A DNA stretch of 49,247 nucleotides. Origin: Achromobacter veterisilvae (GTDB lineage: Bacteria > Pseudomonadota > Gammaproteobacteria > Burkholderiales > Burkholderiaceae_B). The stretch covers positions 1 through 49,247 of the forward strand of contig NZ_UFQC01000043.1 in assembly GCF_900496975.1 (NCBI RefSeq), given 5' to 3'. The notes beneath the pieces are model-generated. The model ran no database searches and was not told where the DNA came from. It saw only the letters and a list, made by a program, of their open reading frames with translations. Of the stretch, positions 7,557-15,585 are shown piece by piece (position 1 is the stretch's first letter; every line of letters begins with the position of its first letter). The translations under genes and the position numbers were made by a program.

Positions 7557-8630
7557 ATGCCGTTTTTCCCCCCGCTTGCCCGCGTCAGCCTGCTTGCCCT
7601 TTTCGCCCCGGCGTTGGCGCTTGCCCAGCCCGCCGAGCCGGATTTCGCCGCGCGCACCGCCGCGTTGGTGGAGCGCCATCGCGTGAATGTGGATGAATTG
7701 CTGGGCAACGCGCGGCAGGAGGGAATGGCGCTGCTGGTGATTCCAACCCTGAACCTGGACGCCGGGCCCCAACGCGACTTCGAGGATGATGCGACGCGCG
7801 ACCGCTTTGTGCGTCAGCGCAGCACGTTCGTGCACTGGAACCACAAGACGGAAGAGGGCTACGCGATCAGCGCTGGCGCGGGGGACCACAAGCTGGATCC
7901 GACGGACCCCGGACTGCAGTTCCAGACGGTGCGCGGCAAGCTGCTGTATCAGGTGATTCCGGTGTGGCCGGGCGAATACCGGCTCAACCGCATCACCTAT
8001 CATCAGCCCCGCACCGAGCTGCCCGTAACGGTGCCGCCCCAGAGCGCCATGGAGAGGCTGAAGAAGATCGGCATCGCGACGCTGGATTACGCGGTGGATC
8101 GCGAGTTCAAGATGGCCACGCCAAAATCGCCATCCGGGAAAGAAGACGAAGACGGCTTGGGCAAGGGTTGCGAGGTGCTGTTGCGGGTGGGTGGCGGTTG
8201 CGACGAAGCGGCGCGCGAGGTGCGCTGGCGGATCAACGGCGAGATCGCGTTCAATGCGGGCCAGGCCGATGCCGCGCCTGCGCCCGGCATCGAAGCCGAA
8301 CTGCTTTTCGCGCCGATCGCGGCGATCACGCTCGTAGCGGGCGAGGCCGTGCTGACGGATGGTTTCGTGTTGCCCGTCGATCAGCCTGTCATGACGCCGG
8401 ATTCGTGCGAAGACACGTCCCTCGGCCCCACCTGCACGATGGACTCGTTGACGTTGACGCGGTTGCCCGCCAGCCTGGACGATTTCCGGCAGGCGCCGGG
8501 GGCAGCCAGTTTCAATTTGCCCAAGCTGGATGCGGCGCTGCGCGACCTTACGTATCGGGCGCCCACGCTGTACTACACGCCGGCGTCCGAGGCCGAGCCG
8601 AACGTGATCCGGGCCGTGGACAGGAAGTAG
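7557..8630 (+). CDS. Secreted hypothetical protein
   Basis: This 357-aa protein starts at ATG 7557, with AGGAA about 12 nt upstream. An ATG at 7515 in the same frame is an alternative but would spoil the signal peptide. Residues 1-23 are a clean Sec signal sequence (ending ALALA-QPAEP), so it is periplasmic or surface-exposed. I do not recognise a domain. The N-terminal third has the phrase GMALLVIPTLNLDAGPQRDFEDD. The middle part reads as beta-rich (VHWNHKTEEGYAISAGAGDHKLDP, LLYQVIPVWPGEYRLNRITY), possibly an Ig-like or beta-sandwich fold. Four cysteines occur in two pairs, suggesting disulfides. It follows the TonB receptor by 129 nt with no terminator, so read-through is possible. It converges with the lipoprotein gene at 8760-9182. 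Confidence 0.75.
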   Translation: MPFFPPLARVSLLALFAPALALAQPAEPDFAARTAALVERHRVNVDELLGNARQEGMALLVIPTLNLDAGPQRDFEDDATRDRFVRQRSTFVHWNHKTEEGYAISAGAGDHKLDPTDPGLQFQTVRGKLLYQVIPVWPGEYRLNRITYHQPRTELPVTVPPQSAMERLKKIGIATLDYAVDREFKMATPKSPSGKEDEDGLGKGCEVLLRVGGGCDEAAREVRWRINGEIAFNAGQADAAPAPGIEAELLFAPIAAITLVAGEAVLTDGFVLPVDQPVMTPDSCEDTSLGPTCTMDSLTLTRLPASLDDFRQAPGAASFNLPKLDAALRDLTYRAPTLYYTPASEAEPNVIRAVDRK

Positions 8631-8692
8631 GACCCGGCAGGAAACGATATGGACGCGAAGGAATTCGCCGCCAACTGGAATGCGAAAAAAGA

Positions 8693-8706
8693 GTCAGACT
8701 ACAATT
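8693..8706. repeat. Single arm of the 48-bp palindrome family
   Basis: GTCAGACTACAATT matches the left arm of the full copies. The expected right arm about 34 nt further on is missing, so this looks like a decayed copy. It lies between convergent genes. Confidence 0.5.
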
Positions 8707-8759
8707 CCCCGCTGACTGATCGTTAACGCCGCCAGTCGATGGCGGCAGGCGGTGTCCGG

Positions 8760-9182
8760 TCAGCGCGGCTTCCAGTTCAGCCCGTCTTTCGAGCGATATT
8801 CAGGTGTGCCCGTGCAGCACCCGCCTGCGCCAAACGCCTGGCGTCCGATGAAGGCCGTGATGAAGCCTTTGCCTTCGGTAAGCGATTGGCTGATGCACGA
8901 CGTGGGCAGCGGATAGAAATCCCCCTCCAATACCAGCGTCCAGCTCACATTCTCGCCTTCGGCCGCGTCCACCTTGTAGACCTTGCAGTTATTGACGAGC
9001 AAGTGAATGGGCTTGCCGGCCAGCACGCCTTTGAACTGGCGTTCCGGCGGCGTTTCGCGCGTGGCGATGGTTTCGGCGGTAAGTGTCGACCCGGGCGGCG
9101 GCGGAGGCAGCGAAGAATCGCAACTGGCCAGCGCGCCTGCCGCGCACAGCGTCAGGGTCATTCGGAGGGCAAGGCGCGTCAT
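8760..9182 (-). CDS. Hypothetical lipoprotein
   Basis: This 140-aa protein has a lipoprotein signal peptide: a short basic start, a hydrophobic core and a lipobox GALASC with the cysteine at residue 20. After cleavage and lipidation it should be anchored in a membrane, probably the outer one since residue +2 is Asp only in the inner-membrane rule of enterics and here it is indeed D; the final location is therefore uncertain. A proline-rich linker (SSLPPPPPGST) is followed by a compact domain containing several cysteines (NNCKVY, PTSCISQ, GGCCTG), suggesting disulfides. No family is recognised. The gene lies 15 nt upstream of, and on the opposite side from, the glutaredoxin gene's stop, on the same strand, so the two could be co-transcribed with the glutaredoxin gene first. 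Confidence 0.75.
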   Translation of the reverse strand: MTRLALRMTLTLCAAGALASCDSSLPPPPPGSTLTAETIATRETPPERQFKGVLAGKPIHLLVNNCKVYKVDAAEGENVSWTLVLEGDFYPLPTSCISQSLTEGKGFITAFIGRQAFGAGGCCTGTPEYRSKDGLNWKPR

Positions 9183-9197
9183 CTGCGCGTACTGCCG

Positions 9198-9572
9198 TCA
9201 GGCAACGTTGGCGAAGCGCTGTTCCAGGTAGGCGATGATGTCGCTGGACTCGTACATCCAGCGCGTGCCGCCCGCCTCTTCGATACGCAGGCAAGGCACC
9301 TTGACCTTGCCGCCACCTGCCAATAACGCTTCGCGCGCTTGCGGATCACGCTTGGCGTCATACAGCGCCACGGGCACGTTCAGCCGATGCATGGCACGTC
9401 GCGTCTTGACGCAAAACGGGCAGGCGTGAAATTGGTAGAGCGCAAGCGAGGCCGCCTCGCTGTTCACGGCGGCCTGGCCTTGCGGCGTACGCTTTTGAGG
9501 ACGCGGGCGCGTAAGCGCGTCGCCCGCGACGATCAATTGGCCCAGGCCGACACGCAAGGCTTTAACAATCAT
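9198..9572 (-). CDS. Glutaredoxin-family protein
   Basis: This 124-aa thiol-redox protein has an N-terminal extension (residues 1-40, VKALRVGLGQLIV...RPRPQKR). A glutaredoxin/GST N-terminal thioredoxin fold follows, carrying the active-site motif CPFC (HACPFCVKTRRAMHRLNVPV, about residues 50-70). The cis-proline segment VKVPCLRI and the glutathione-binding-type tail YESSDIIAYLEQRF are present. It should reduce mixed disulfides with glutathione in the cytoplasm; the N-terminal segment could associate with the membrane. The length and extension match a family common in Pseudomonas and Bordetella relatives. The ATG start is at the beginning of this conserved extension. It is followed by the lipoprotein gene on the same strand. 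Confidence 0.88.
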   Translation of the reverse strand: MIVKALRVGLGQLIVAGDALTRPRPQKRTPQGQAAVNSEAASLALYQFHACPFCVKTRRAMHRLNVPVALYDAKRDPQAREALLAGGGKVKVPCLRIEEAGGTRWMYESSDIIAYLEQRFANVA

Positions 9573-9742
9573 GGATAGGGACTCGAAGAGGCAAAGGGAA
9601 GGAGCCAGTCTACTCTCTGTGGGTCCTCTACACTTGAACCCTCTGGGTTCTGCCCTCGCCAGACCTCATGCCCCCCGCCCGCGCCGCCCACCCCGCAAGG
9701 CGCCGGCATCGCCGCCGGCCCGCCGCCTGATGAGCCGGGCGC

Positions 9743-10294
9743 TTAACGCGTCGTCGACTGCAGCAATTCAATGAATGCGCGGCTGAAGGCGGGGATGTCG
9801 TCAGGCTTGCGGCTGGACACCAGCGATCCGTCGACCACGACTTCCTCATCGACCCACTGCGCGCCTGCGTTCACCAGGTCGTCGCGCAGCGACGGCCAAC
9901 TGGTCAGCGTGCGGTTTTGCACGACGCCTGAAGAAATCAGCAGCCAGGCGCCATGGCAGATGACCGCCACGGGCTTGTCCGCCTTGAACATCGCGCGCAC
10001 GAATTCCTGAGCCTTGGGCTGCATGCGGATTTCGTCGGCATTCACCACGCCGCCCGGCAGCAATAGCGCGTCGAACACCTCCGGTTCCGACGCGGCTTGT
10101 AAAAAAGTCATGTCCACGGGGAAGCGATCGCCGGGTTTGTCGTGGTGCATGCCCAGGATCGGATCAGTCTTGGCGGAAATCAGCACCGTGCGCGCGCCTG
10201 CTGCCTGAAGGCTGTCACGCGGGCCGGTCATCTCTACCTGTTCGAAGCCATCGACGGCCAGAATCGCCACATTTCGTTCCTTGAGGGTTGCCAT
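9743..10294 (-). CDS. DJ-1/PfpI family protein
   Basis: This 183-aa protein starts at an ATG with a near-perfect AAGGAG ribosome binding site 5 nt upstream; the frame is open further upstream but is not needed. The fold is the class I glutamine-amidotransferase-like DJ-1/PfpI domain: VAILAVDGFEQVEMTGPRDSL, then FDALLLPGGVVNADEIR with the conserved glutamate/glycine turn, and the nucleophile elbow VAVICHGAWLL with the reactive cysteine followed by histidine. The last part contains VVDGSLVSSRKPDDIPAFSRAF, which is typical of the PfpI-like general-stress subgroup (YhbO type). Members act as deglycases/chaperones or have unclear peptidase activity. The cytoplasmic role is probably stress protection. 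It is divergent from the secreted-protein gene at 10573, sharing a 278-nt promoter region. Confidence 0.9.
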   Translation of the reverse strand: MATLKERNVAILAVDGFEQVEMTGPRDSLQAAGARTVLISAKTDPILGMHHDKPGDRFPVDMTFLQAASEPEVFDALLLPGGVVNADEIRMQPKAQEFVRAMFKADKPVAVICHGAWLLISSGVVQNRTLTSWPSLRDDLVNAGAQWVDEEVVVDGSLVSSRKPDDIPAFSRAFIELLQSTTR

Positions 10295-10572
10295 GGTTGC
10301 TCCTTGATCATCGGGCTCCGGCGTATGCATACGCGGCGCGCCGGAACCCCACGCGCCGCTGCCGTCGTGCAGCAAGCGCCATGCCGTCGCAGGGCAAGGA
10401 GGCGTGCGGCGGCGCTGTCCCTGCGCGCGGGGACGGATGGGCGATGTGGATACCATCCCGGGCGGTGTGACGCCTTTTTATGGATTAATCCCGCTCGGAT
10501 CACGTCATCCCGATATCAAATGTGGCGGCGGACGCTCGTTCGCACCCATTGCTGGAAAGACGAGGTACATGC

Positions 10573-11235
10573 ATGCTGAACCGTCGATTTCCGTTGAAGA
10601 TCCTGGCGGCCATGGGCGCCGTGGTGGCGATGGCAAGCGGCGTCGTTCACGCCCAGGCCAGCGGCCAGACTGGCGTCGCCGCGCCTGAGCCGGCGCCCCT
10701 GAGACGCTGCGAATGCCCATTCGCATCGAAGCAATACCTGGCGTACAGCATTGATGGCATGTGCACCGTACAAAGACACAGCAGCGGGCGCGAATGCGAA
10801 TTCGGGTTCTCGGGTGTCGGGGCTAATCGTGCGGTCGTCAATGCGCTGCTTGGCCAGGAGGCATTTGATGCGCAGTTGCGAATTGCGTCCGAGATTTTTG
10901 CGCGCTACGTGGCGTTTGCGCAATCCGGCGATCCGGCTTCCTTAAGCGACAGCAAATTCATTGAAACCGCCTTGCCCGTTCTGAGTCGGGCCAGTCTGTT
11001 CCGCGAGGCCGTCGTTCATGCCGATTTGCCGGTCAAGCAGATGGACGCGGAAATCGGGGAATTCTCAAGAAAGTACAGCCTGGTTATTTCCGAGGTATTT
11101 CGCGGCAAGCAGGCGCCTCAGACAATCAAGTGGAGTCCCAACAGCCAGTTCGAGATCGGGCAAGGTTTCGTGCTGATGGATTTTCGTCAGCAGTCGCAAT
11201 TGCTGGTCTTGTTCTTTACCCCTGCGAAACGGTGA
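10573..11235 (+). CDS. Secreted hypothetical protein
   Basis: This 220-aa protein begins at ATG 10573 after CGAGGT. Residues 1-28 form a Sec signal peptide (basic MLNRRFPLK, hydrophobic ILAAMGAVVAMASGVV, cleavage after HA). The mature N-terminus is cysteine-rich (RRCECPF, GMCTVQ, ECEFGF), suggesting two disulfides. The middle is helical (residues 85-150), and the C-terminal third is beta-rich with a hydrophobic end, QSQLLVLFF. No family is recognised. The stop is 6 nt before the start of the membrane protein at 11242, so the pair is almost certainly an operon and the products probably cooperate at the inner membrane or periplasm. Confidence 0.72.
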   Translation: MLNRRFPLKILAAMGAVVAMASGVVHAQASGQTGVAAPEPAPLRRCECPFASKQYLAYSIDGMCTVQRHSSGRECEFGFSGVGANRAVVNALLGQEAFDAQLRIASEIFARYVAFAQSGDPASLSDSKFIETALPVLSRASLFREAVVHADLPVKQMDAEIGEFSRKYSLVISEVFRGKQAPQTIKWSPNSQFEIGQGFVLMDFRQQSQLLVLFFTPAKR

Positions 11236-11241
11236 GCAACC

Positions 11242-11730
11242 ATGGATCTAAGCTGCGTGCGCGAATTACCCGGGTTGGATTTGACCATGCTGGTCCTGCT
11301 TGTCGTGCTGGGGCTGGGGTTCCTGGCGCTAGGGGTGTACTTGTTGCTCCGTCGAGGCGCCGGGCCGGACGATCCGCCGATAATTCTGTGGATTGATAAA
11401 TATCGCTTGAGAGCGCCCGTCGGCTTTTTCCTCATATTGATGTCGCTGGTGCTGTGGTGGCTGGCATATACGCAGCTCAATCAGCGATTCCCTGCCGGAG
11501 GGGAGGCCTTTTCCGGGGCGCCCCGAACACTGGGCTCCATCGCGGAAGGCCTGCGCCGCAACTCAAACGCCGATATTCAATTGAAAGGTGACGTGGACAC
11601 GGTCGTCATTGCGCAACCGGTCAGCGGCGCGTGTGTGACGGCGTTGCTGGATGACCTGTGCGACAAGTATCGCGGCACGTTGACGTGCAGCCGGCAGGGA
11701 AATAGACGCGTGATCGAGCGCAGCCGCTGA
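11242..11730 (+). CDS. Two-TM hypothetical protein with an STN-like C-terminal domain
   Basis: This 162-aa protein has two strong transmembrane helices (about residues 15-37, LVLLVVLGLGFLALGVYLLL, and 58-77, APVGFFLILMSLVLWWLAY) joined by a short polar loop. The last 65 residues (GSIAEGLRRNSNADIQLKGDVDTVVIAQPVSGACVTALLDDL) follow the alternating pattern of secretin/TonB short N-terminal (STN) domains: helix, strand, a V-x-G turn and a helix ending in LL. This resemblance is my reading and needs a profile search. With both ends predicted on the same side, the domain may face the periplasm or cytoplasm. The gene directly follows the secreted-protein gene at 10573-11235 and is followed by a 48-bp palindromic repeat. 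Confidence 0.7.
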   Translation: MDLSCVRELPGLDLTMLVLLVVLGLGFLALGVYLLLRRGAGPDDPPIILWIDKYRLRAPVGFFLILMSLVLWWLAYTQLNQRFPAGGEAFSGAPRTLGSIAEGLRRNSNADIQLKGDVDTVVIAQPVSGACVTALLDDLCDKYRGTLTCSRQGNRRVIERSR

Positions 11731-11750
11731 TGCGCGCAGGGTGGAAAAGA

Positions 11751-11798
11751 GTCAGACTACAATTTCCCAGCCCATCATTGCCGAAATTGTAGTCTGAC
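11751..11798. repeat. 48-bp palindromic intergenic repeat, copy 2
   Basis: The left arm is GTCAGACTACAATTTC and the right arm is GAAATTGTAGTCTGAC, an exact 16-bp inverted repeat with a 16-nt centre. The total length is identical to the copies at 117 and 12224. It lies just after the 11242-11730 gene and immediately before the stop codon of the small minus-strand gene, where the hairpin could protect or end both transcripts. Confidence 0.85.
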
Positions 11799-11801
11799 CC
11801 C

Positions 11802-11948
11802 TTACTGGGCTTTCATCTCCTCTTCCTTCTCTTTCTCCTTCTTCTCCTTTTTTTCTCCATCGTAGTGAGACTTGATGGCGAGAAACATGCCCGTGCCCAA
11901 CACGAGGAGCTTGAACGTACCGAAGACGACAGGGACCCAAAAATTCAT
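11802..11948 (-). CDS. 48-aa single-span membrane protein with a charged tail
   Basis: A short gene supported by an excellent GAGGAAAT ribosome binding site directly before the ATG at 11948. It encodes 48 aa: a hydrophobic helix (residues 3-25, FWVPVVFGTFKLLVLGTGMFLAI) followed by a hydrophilic tail of almost only Lys and Glu (EKKEKKEKEKEEEMKAQ). The charge distribution predicts the tail in the cytoplasm. No homologue is recognised. The gene is bracketed by two 48-bp palindromes (11751-11798 and 12224-12271). Small proteins of this shape often modulate a larger membrane protein; the nearest are the MscS channel and the two-TM protein, but a link is speculation. Confidence 0.65.
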   Translation of the reverse strand: MNFWVPVVFGTFKLLVLGTGMFLAIKSHYDGEKKEKKEKEKEEEMKAQ

Positions 11949-12223
11949 TATTTCCTCAAAACGCTGCTTCAGCAGCTTCATTTACGACTCGTGGGCCAGG
12001 CAAAGAGAAACGAACGATAGCGGTGTGGGCATGACTGCCGACATGGCAGTTCGATGCCTTTCGTTGGGACGGTAGCGTCAGCGTCGCGGCCTGCGCCGGG
12101 CAATACGCTCCCAATCGTACCTGCGTTATTCGGCAAGCGACCGGATCAGTTTGGCCGAATTTCTAGAGATCAGTGTGTTCGCGGGTACGTTCCTGGTGAC
12201 TATGGAACCCGCCGCGAAAGAAA
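11949..12223. other. Intergenic region upstream of the 48-aa gene
   Basis: No gene is supported here. The stretch holds a small hairpin ACTGCC/GGCAGT at 12034-12050 and, next to the small gene, CTGCTTCAGCAG at 11964-11975, a perfect 12-bp palindrome in its untranslated leader. The promoter of the 48-aa gene must lie here, but no good -35/-10 pair was identified. Confidence 0.35.
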
Positions 12224-12271
12224 GTCAGACCACAATTTCTCAGCACATAAGTGCCGAAATCGTAGTCTGAC
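12224..12271. repeat. 48-bp palindromic intergenic repeat, copy 3
   Basis: GTCAGACCACAATTTC and GAAATCGTAGTCTGAC form the arms, with one mismatch, around a 16-nt centre. The size is the same as the other full copies. It sits 31 nt beyond the stop codon of the minus-strand MscS gene. Confidence 0.85.
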
Positions 12272-12301
12272 TTCAGGCCCTCCCAGGCCTCTGCCAAGCC
12301 C

Positions 12302-14782
12302 CTACGTGCGCGTCGCGTCGGGGTCTTCGCGCGCTTCGAGCTCGTTGCCCAGCACCTCGGCCGAATCCTCGCCCGGCGCTTCCGGCTTCAGGCGGCGGCG
12401 CGTGTGCCCCGCCGCGCGGGCATTGCCGCCCTCGTTGGGGCGCTCGGGCTGCACGAACACATTGGCCGGCGGCGCATACCCCCGCTTGTCCTGGCCGAAG
12501 TACACGACGGTGTGCGGGTACGGCAGCTCGATGCCGGCGGCGTCGAAGTGCTTCTTCAACAGGCGGTTGTAGCCGCGCTGCACGGCCCACTGCATGCCCG
12601 GCGTGGTCTTGATCAGGATGCGGATGGTCACGCCCTTCTCGTTGACCGCGGTAACGCCCGCGACCGTCATCTCTTCCAGGATCTCAGGCCCCAGCACCGA
12701 ATCGGTCATCAGCTCGGCGAAGGCGGCGCGCAGGTGCGCGATCGCGTCGTCCACGCTCTCGCGGTGTGCGATGGTGTATTCCCCAAGGTGGTAGGAGAAA
12801 TCGCGCATGTGGTTGGCCACCACGTCGACCGACGAAAACGGCACCAGGTGATAGCCGCCGTCCAGCGTGCGGATGCCCACCGAGCGTATCGTCATCTTCT
12901 CGACCGTGCCGAACACGCCCGCGACCTGCACCACGTCGTTTTCGTTCATGCCGTTTTCGAGCTGGATGAAGATGCCGGTAATGATGTCCTGCACCAGCTT
13001 CTGCGAGCCGAAACCGATGGCCAGACCGACCACGCCGGCGCCGGCGATCAGCGGCCCCACGTCGATGCCGATCTGCGACAGCAGCACCATGACCGTCATG
13101 GTCACAATGACGATCAGCGCGGCGTTGCGAAACAGCGCCAGCAGGGTTCGTTCGCGCGCGCTGGGCATGCCCCGCCCCTCGCTCTGGCTGAGACGGTGCT
13201 CGATGATGCTTGCGGTCACGGTCCAGGCCAGCGCCGCGATCAGCAGCACGATGCCGATGTTCACCACCATCTTGATGGCGGCGGCCCCGGCGTCCGAGGC
13301 CAGCCAGCGCGACAGGTCGAAGGCATGCCACGCATCGAGCACCAGCAGCAGCAGGACGATGCGGATGATCAGGCCCACCAGCTTCAGAATGGCCGGCACG
13401 TAGGCGTTGACTCGCGCCTCCAGCAGCGGCAGGCGCCGCCGCAGGTCTTCGGGCAGCTTGATCGGCTTGGACAGCACCGTGTTCAGCAGCAGGATCAGCA
13501 AGCTGCCCACGGCAAGAACCAGCAGCGTCTGCGCGGTGGCGCGGGCCATGAAGGGCAAGGCGTTGGTCGGGTCGACCTGGCTGACTACCAGCAGGATCGT
13601 GAAGTAGACGATGCCCAGCACGTGCCACACGCGCGACAGCACGCGCAGCCGAGAGCCCATGAAGGTTGTCGCGCCGGCGGCGCGGCGGTCCAGGCGCTCT
13701 CGCACCGACTGGCGGTTCTGCCAGATGACGCGCACGGCGTACACGTACACCGCCAGCATGATGACCAGGTTGGCCAGCCGGCCCAGGGCGGGCGAGAGTG
13801 TGGCCGTGATCACAGGGTCGACCAGCAGCGTGCCGTAGCCCGCCGCCATGGCGATGCGCACCAGCCAGGTGTTCCAGTACCGCGCCAGTTCGTCGGACAT
13901 GGGCAGCAGGCGCAGGCTGGGATGCCGCACGGCGAACACCGTGCGGATCAGCACCTTGACGATCTCCACCGCCACGAACGCCTGCAGGAACACAAGGGCC
14001 AGGGTGTCCAGCGTGCCGCGCCCGGGCGTGCGCCAGAGGGCCGCGGCGGCGCCCGCCAGGGCGGCAAGCACCACGACGCCGACGTCGATGGCCAGCGCTC
14101 CCACGATGGCGCCCATGCGCCGGTACAGCGCGCGCAGGGAGGTCGGCGCGCCGCGCCTGGGCGTCGCTTCGGGCGCGCGGCCCTGTGCCGCGACCCAGCG
14201 ATCGATGCGTGCGTAGATACGGACGGCGATCGCGCGCAGCAGGATGAAGGCAATAATCGTGGCGATGGCAGCCAGCGCCAGGGGCAGCAAGGCGTTGCTG
14301 GCGGTGTCGCCGTCCATCCGCAGGCTGCGTCCCGAGGCCAGCGCGCGCATGTCGTCCGCGCCCTGCCCCATATCGCTGGCCAGGCCGGTCAGAAAGCGCT
14401 GCACATTGTCGGCCACTCGCTCCCGCAGACCGGGCTCGGCCGGCTGCGCGGACGCCTTGGCGGCATTCGCGGCCTGGGACGCGCCGGGTTTCGCGCCGGA
14501 GGCCTGCGCCCGCAGCTCGTCCACCAGCGCCTTGCGCGCATCGGGATTCTCCAGCAGGTCGGCCAGCGCCGCCGGGGTCAGCGCCTGGGACGCCGCCGCC
14601 TCCTTGGCCGGCTGGGGCAGCAGGCCCACGGCCCGGGCCTGCCAGGCGAACATCATGCAACACAGCATCGATGCCAGCAGCAGTGTCGCCAGCCAGGGTC
14701 TCTCCCGTCGGCGCCGCCAGTAACCGGCGACATGGGTACGGGGAAGGAAAGAATTCGATGCTGTCGTCGCGGATCTAACCAC
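12302..14782 (-). CDS. MscS-family mechanosensitive channel, YbiO type
   Basis: This 826-aa inner-membrane protein uses a GTG start at 14782, chosen because AAAGGAGGT lies 6 nt upstream. A signal/first membrane segment covers about residues 25-50 (LLLASMLCCMMFAWQ). A periplasmic helical region (about 55-140) is followed by several transmembrane helices between residues 155 and 560. The MscS pore helix is evident in the C-terminal third (GPLIAGAGVVGLAIGFGSQKLVQDIITGIFI). The cytoplasmic beta domain follows (ENDVVQVAGVFGTVEKMTIRSVGIRTLDG...LVPFSS) and then the alpha/beta vestibule. The very C-terminus is a charged, proline-rich tail. Like E. coli YbiO, it would open under membrane tension to release solutes during hypo-osmotic shock. 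It is divergent from the cupin gene at 14939. Confidence 0.93.
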   Translation of the reverse strand: MVRSATTASNSFLPRTHVAGYWRRRRERPWLATLLLASMLCCMMFAWQARAVGLLPQPAKEAAASQALTPAALADLLENPDARKALVDELRAQASGAKPGASQAANAAKASAQPAEPGLRERVADNVQRFLTGLASDMGQGADDMRALASGRSLRMDGDTASNALLPLALAAIATIIAFILLRAIAVRIYARIDRWVAAQGRAPEATPRRGAPTSLRALYRRMGAIVGALAIDVGVVVLAALAGAAAALWRTPGRGTLDTLALVFLQAFVAVEIVKVLIRTVFAVRHPSLRLLPMSDELARYWNTWLVRIAMAAGYGTLLVDPVITATLSPALGRLANLVIMLAVYVYAVRVIWQNRQSVRERLDRRAAGATTFMGSRLRVLSRVWHVLGIVYFTILLVVSQVDPTNALPFMARATAQTLLVLAVGSLLILLLNTVLSKPIKLPEDLRRRLPLLEARVNAYVPAILKLVGLIIRIVLLLLVLDAWHAFDLSRWLASDAGAAAIKMVVNIGIVLLIAALAWTVTASIIEHRLSQSEGRGMPSARERTLLALFRNAALIVIVTMTVMVLLSQIGIDVGPLIAGAGVVGLAIGFGSQKLVQDIITGIFIQLENGMNENDVVQVAGVFGTVEKMTIRSVGIRTLDGGYHLVPFSSVDVVANHMRDFSYHLGEYTIAHRESVDDAIAHLRAAFAELMTDSVLGPEILEEMTVAGVTAVNEKGVTIRILIKTTPGMQWAVQRGYNRLLKKHFDAAGIELPYPHTVVYFGQDKRGYAPPANVFVQPERPNEGGNARAAGHTRRRLKPEAPGEDSAEVLGNELEAREDPDATRT

Positions 14783-14938
14783 TAGGGAACCTCCTTTGCG
14801 ATCAAGGCCAAAAAACGGCGCGCGACCGCGGTCGCCACGCCGCTGCACCTTAGATCATAAAGGCTCGGCCAAGAGAGGCCCTTCCCCTGGGAGGGAGAAA
14901 GGAGCATGATGGTCTGTCTACGTCGGTGGAGGACTGAC

Positions 14939-15361
14939 ATGACCGACCCCTCAATCATCCAGATTGGCCAGTTGTCCATCCGCTACCTCGTGGACGGCTC
15001 CAACACCGGTAGCGTGGGTATGTTCGAGCTCACGGTTCCGCCGAACTCCAACGTTCCGCCACCGCATAGCCACGCCAATAACGACGAATGCGTCTACGTC
15101 CTGGAAGGCACGCTGCGGTACGCCGTGGATGCCGATACCCGCGACCTTGGCGCCGGGGAGTGGATGTACAGCCCGAAGGGAAGCGTCCACCAGTTCTCGA
15201 ACCCGTTCGACGGACAGGCGCGGGCCCTCATCGTGCAGTCGCCCGACATCGGTGCCCAGTACTTCCTGGACGTGCAGGCGACGGCGAGCGCCGGCGGGCC
15301 GCCCGACAAGGCGGCCCTGGTTGCGGTGATGGCCCGCTATGGATTGGTTCCGCGTCCATAG
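14939..15361 (+). CDS. Cupin-domain protein
   Basis: This 140-aa protein has a single cupin_2 barrel. The ATG at 14939 was preferred to the one at 14906 because GGAGG lies 6 nt upstream and the next residues already match the start of the domain; the earlier ATG also has a GGAG but with very tight spacing. Motif 1 is PPPHSHANNDECVYVLEGTLRY, giving two histidines and a glutamate as metal ligands. Motif 2 is PKGSVHQFSNP with the third histidine. It could be a small-molecule binding protein, a dioxygenase-like enzyme or an isomerase; the substrate is not evident. There is no signal peptide, so it is cytoplasmic. It is followed by a decayed arm of the 48-bp repeat. Confidence 0.87.
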   Translation: MTDPSIIQIGQLSIRYLVDGSNTGSVGMFELTVPPNSNVPPPHSHANNDECVYVLEGTLRYAVDADTRDLGAGEWMYSPKGSVHQFSNPFDGQARALIVQSPDIGAQYFLDVQATASAGGPPDKAALVAVMARYGLVPRP

Positions 15362-15362
15362 T

Positions 15363-15378
15363 GTCAGGCTGCAATTTC
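15363..15378. repeat. Degenerate single arm of the 48-bp palindrome family
   Basis: GTCAGGCTGCAATTTC differs from the full-copy left arm at two or three positions, and no right arm is seen. It starts one base after the cupin stop codon. It may be chance or a decayed copy. Confidence 0.35.
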
Positions 15379-15585
15379 ACCCTAAGCGATCCCATAGGCA
15401 GCCAGACCCACGCCATGCCGGAGCAGGCGCGGACTGGCGCAGTTGATGCAGGCCAAGATGGCGGCGTGATGTACCGCGCGTCGGGGAGCCGGCCCACCAC
15501 GGCGGGCCATCGGAGAAATGGCGTCCGACATTTTTCCGACCCGGGCCCGTTGCTGGACGCGGCCCGGGAGGGCCTGGGCATGGCG

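Noticed and set aside
12404..14785. Long plus-strand open frame (about 790 codons)
   Set aside because: It lies wholly opposite the MscS gene, has a His/Gln/Arg-rich composition and no domain; a shadow of third-position GC bias.
15379..15585. Small open frames between the cupin and receptor genes
   Set aside because: No ribosome binding site, no domain and composition matching the antisense of GC-rich DNA; the gap is treated as intergenic.
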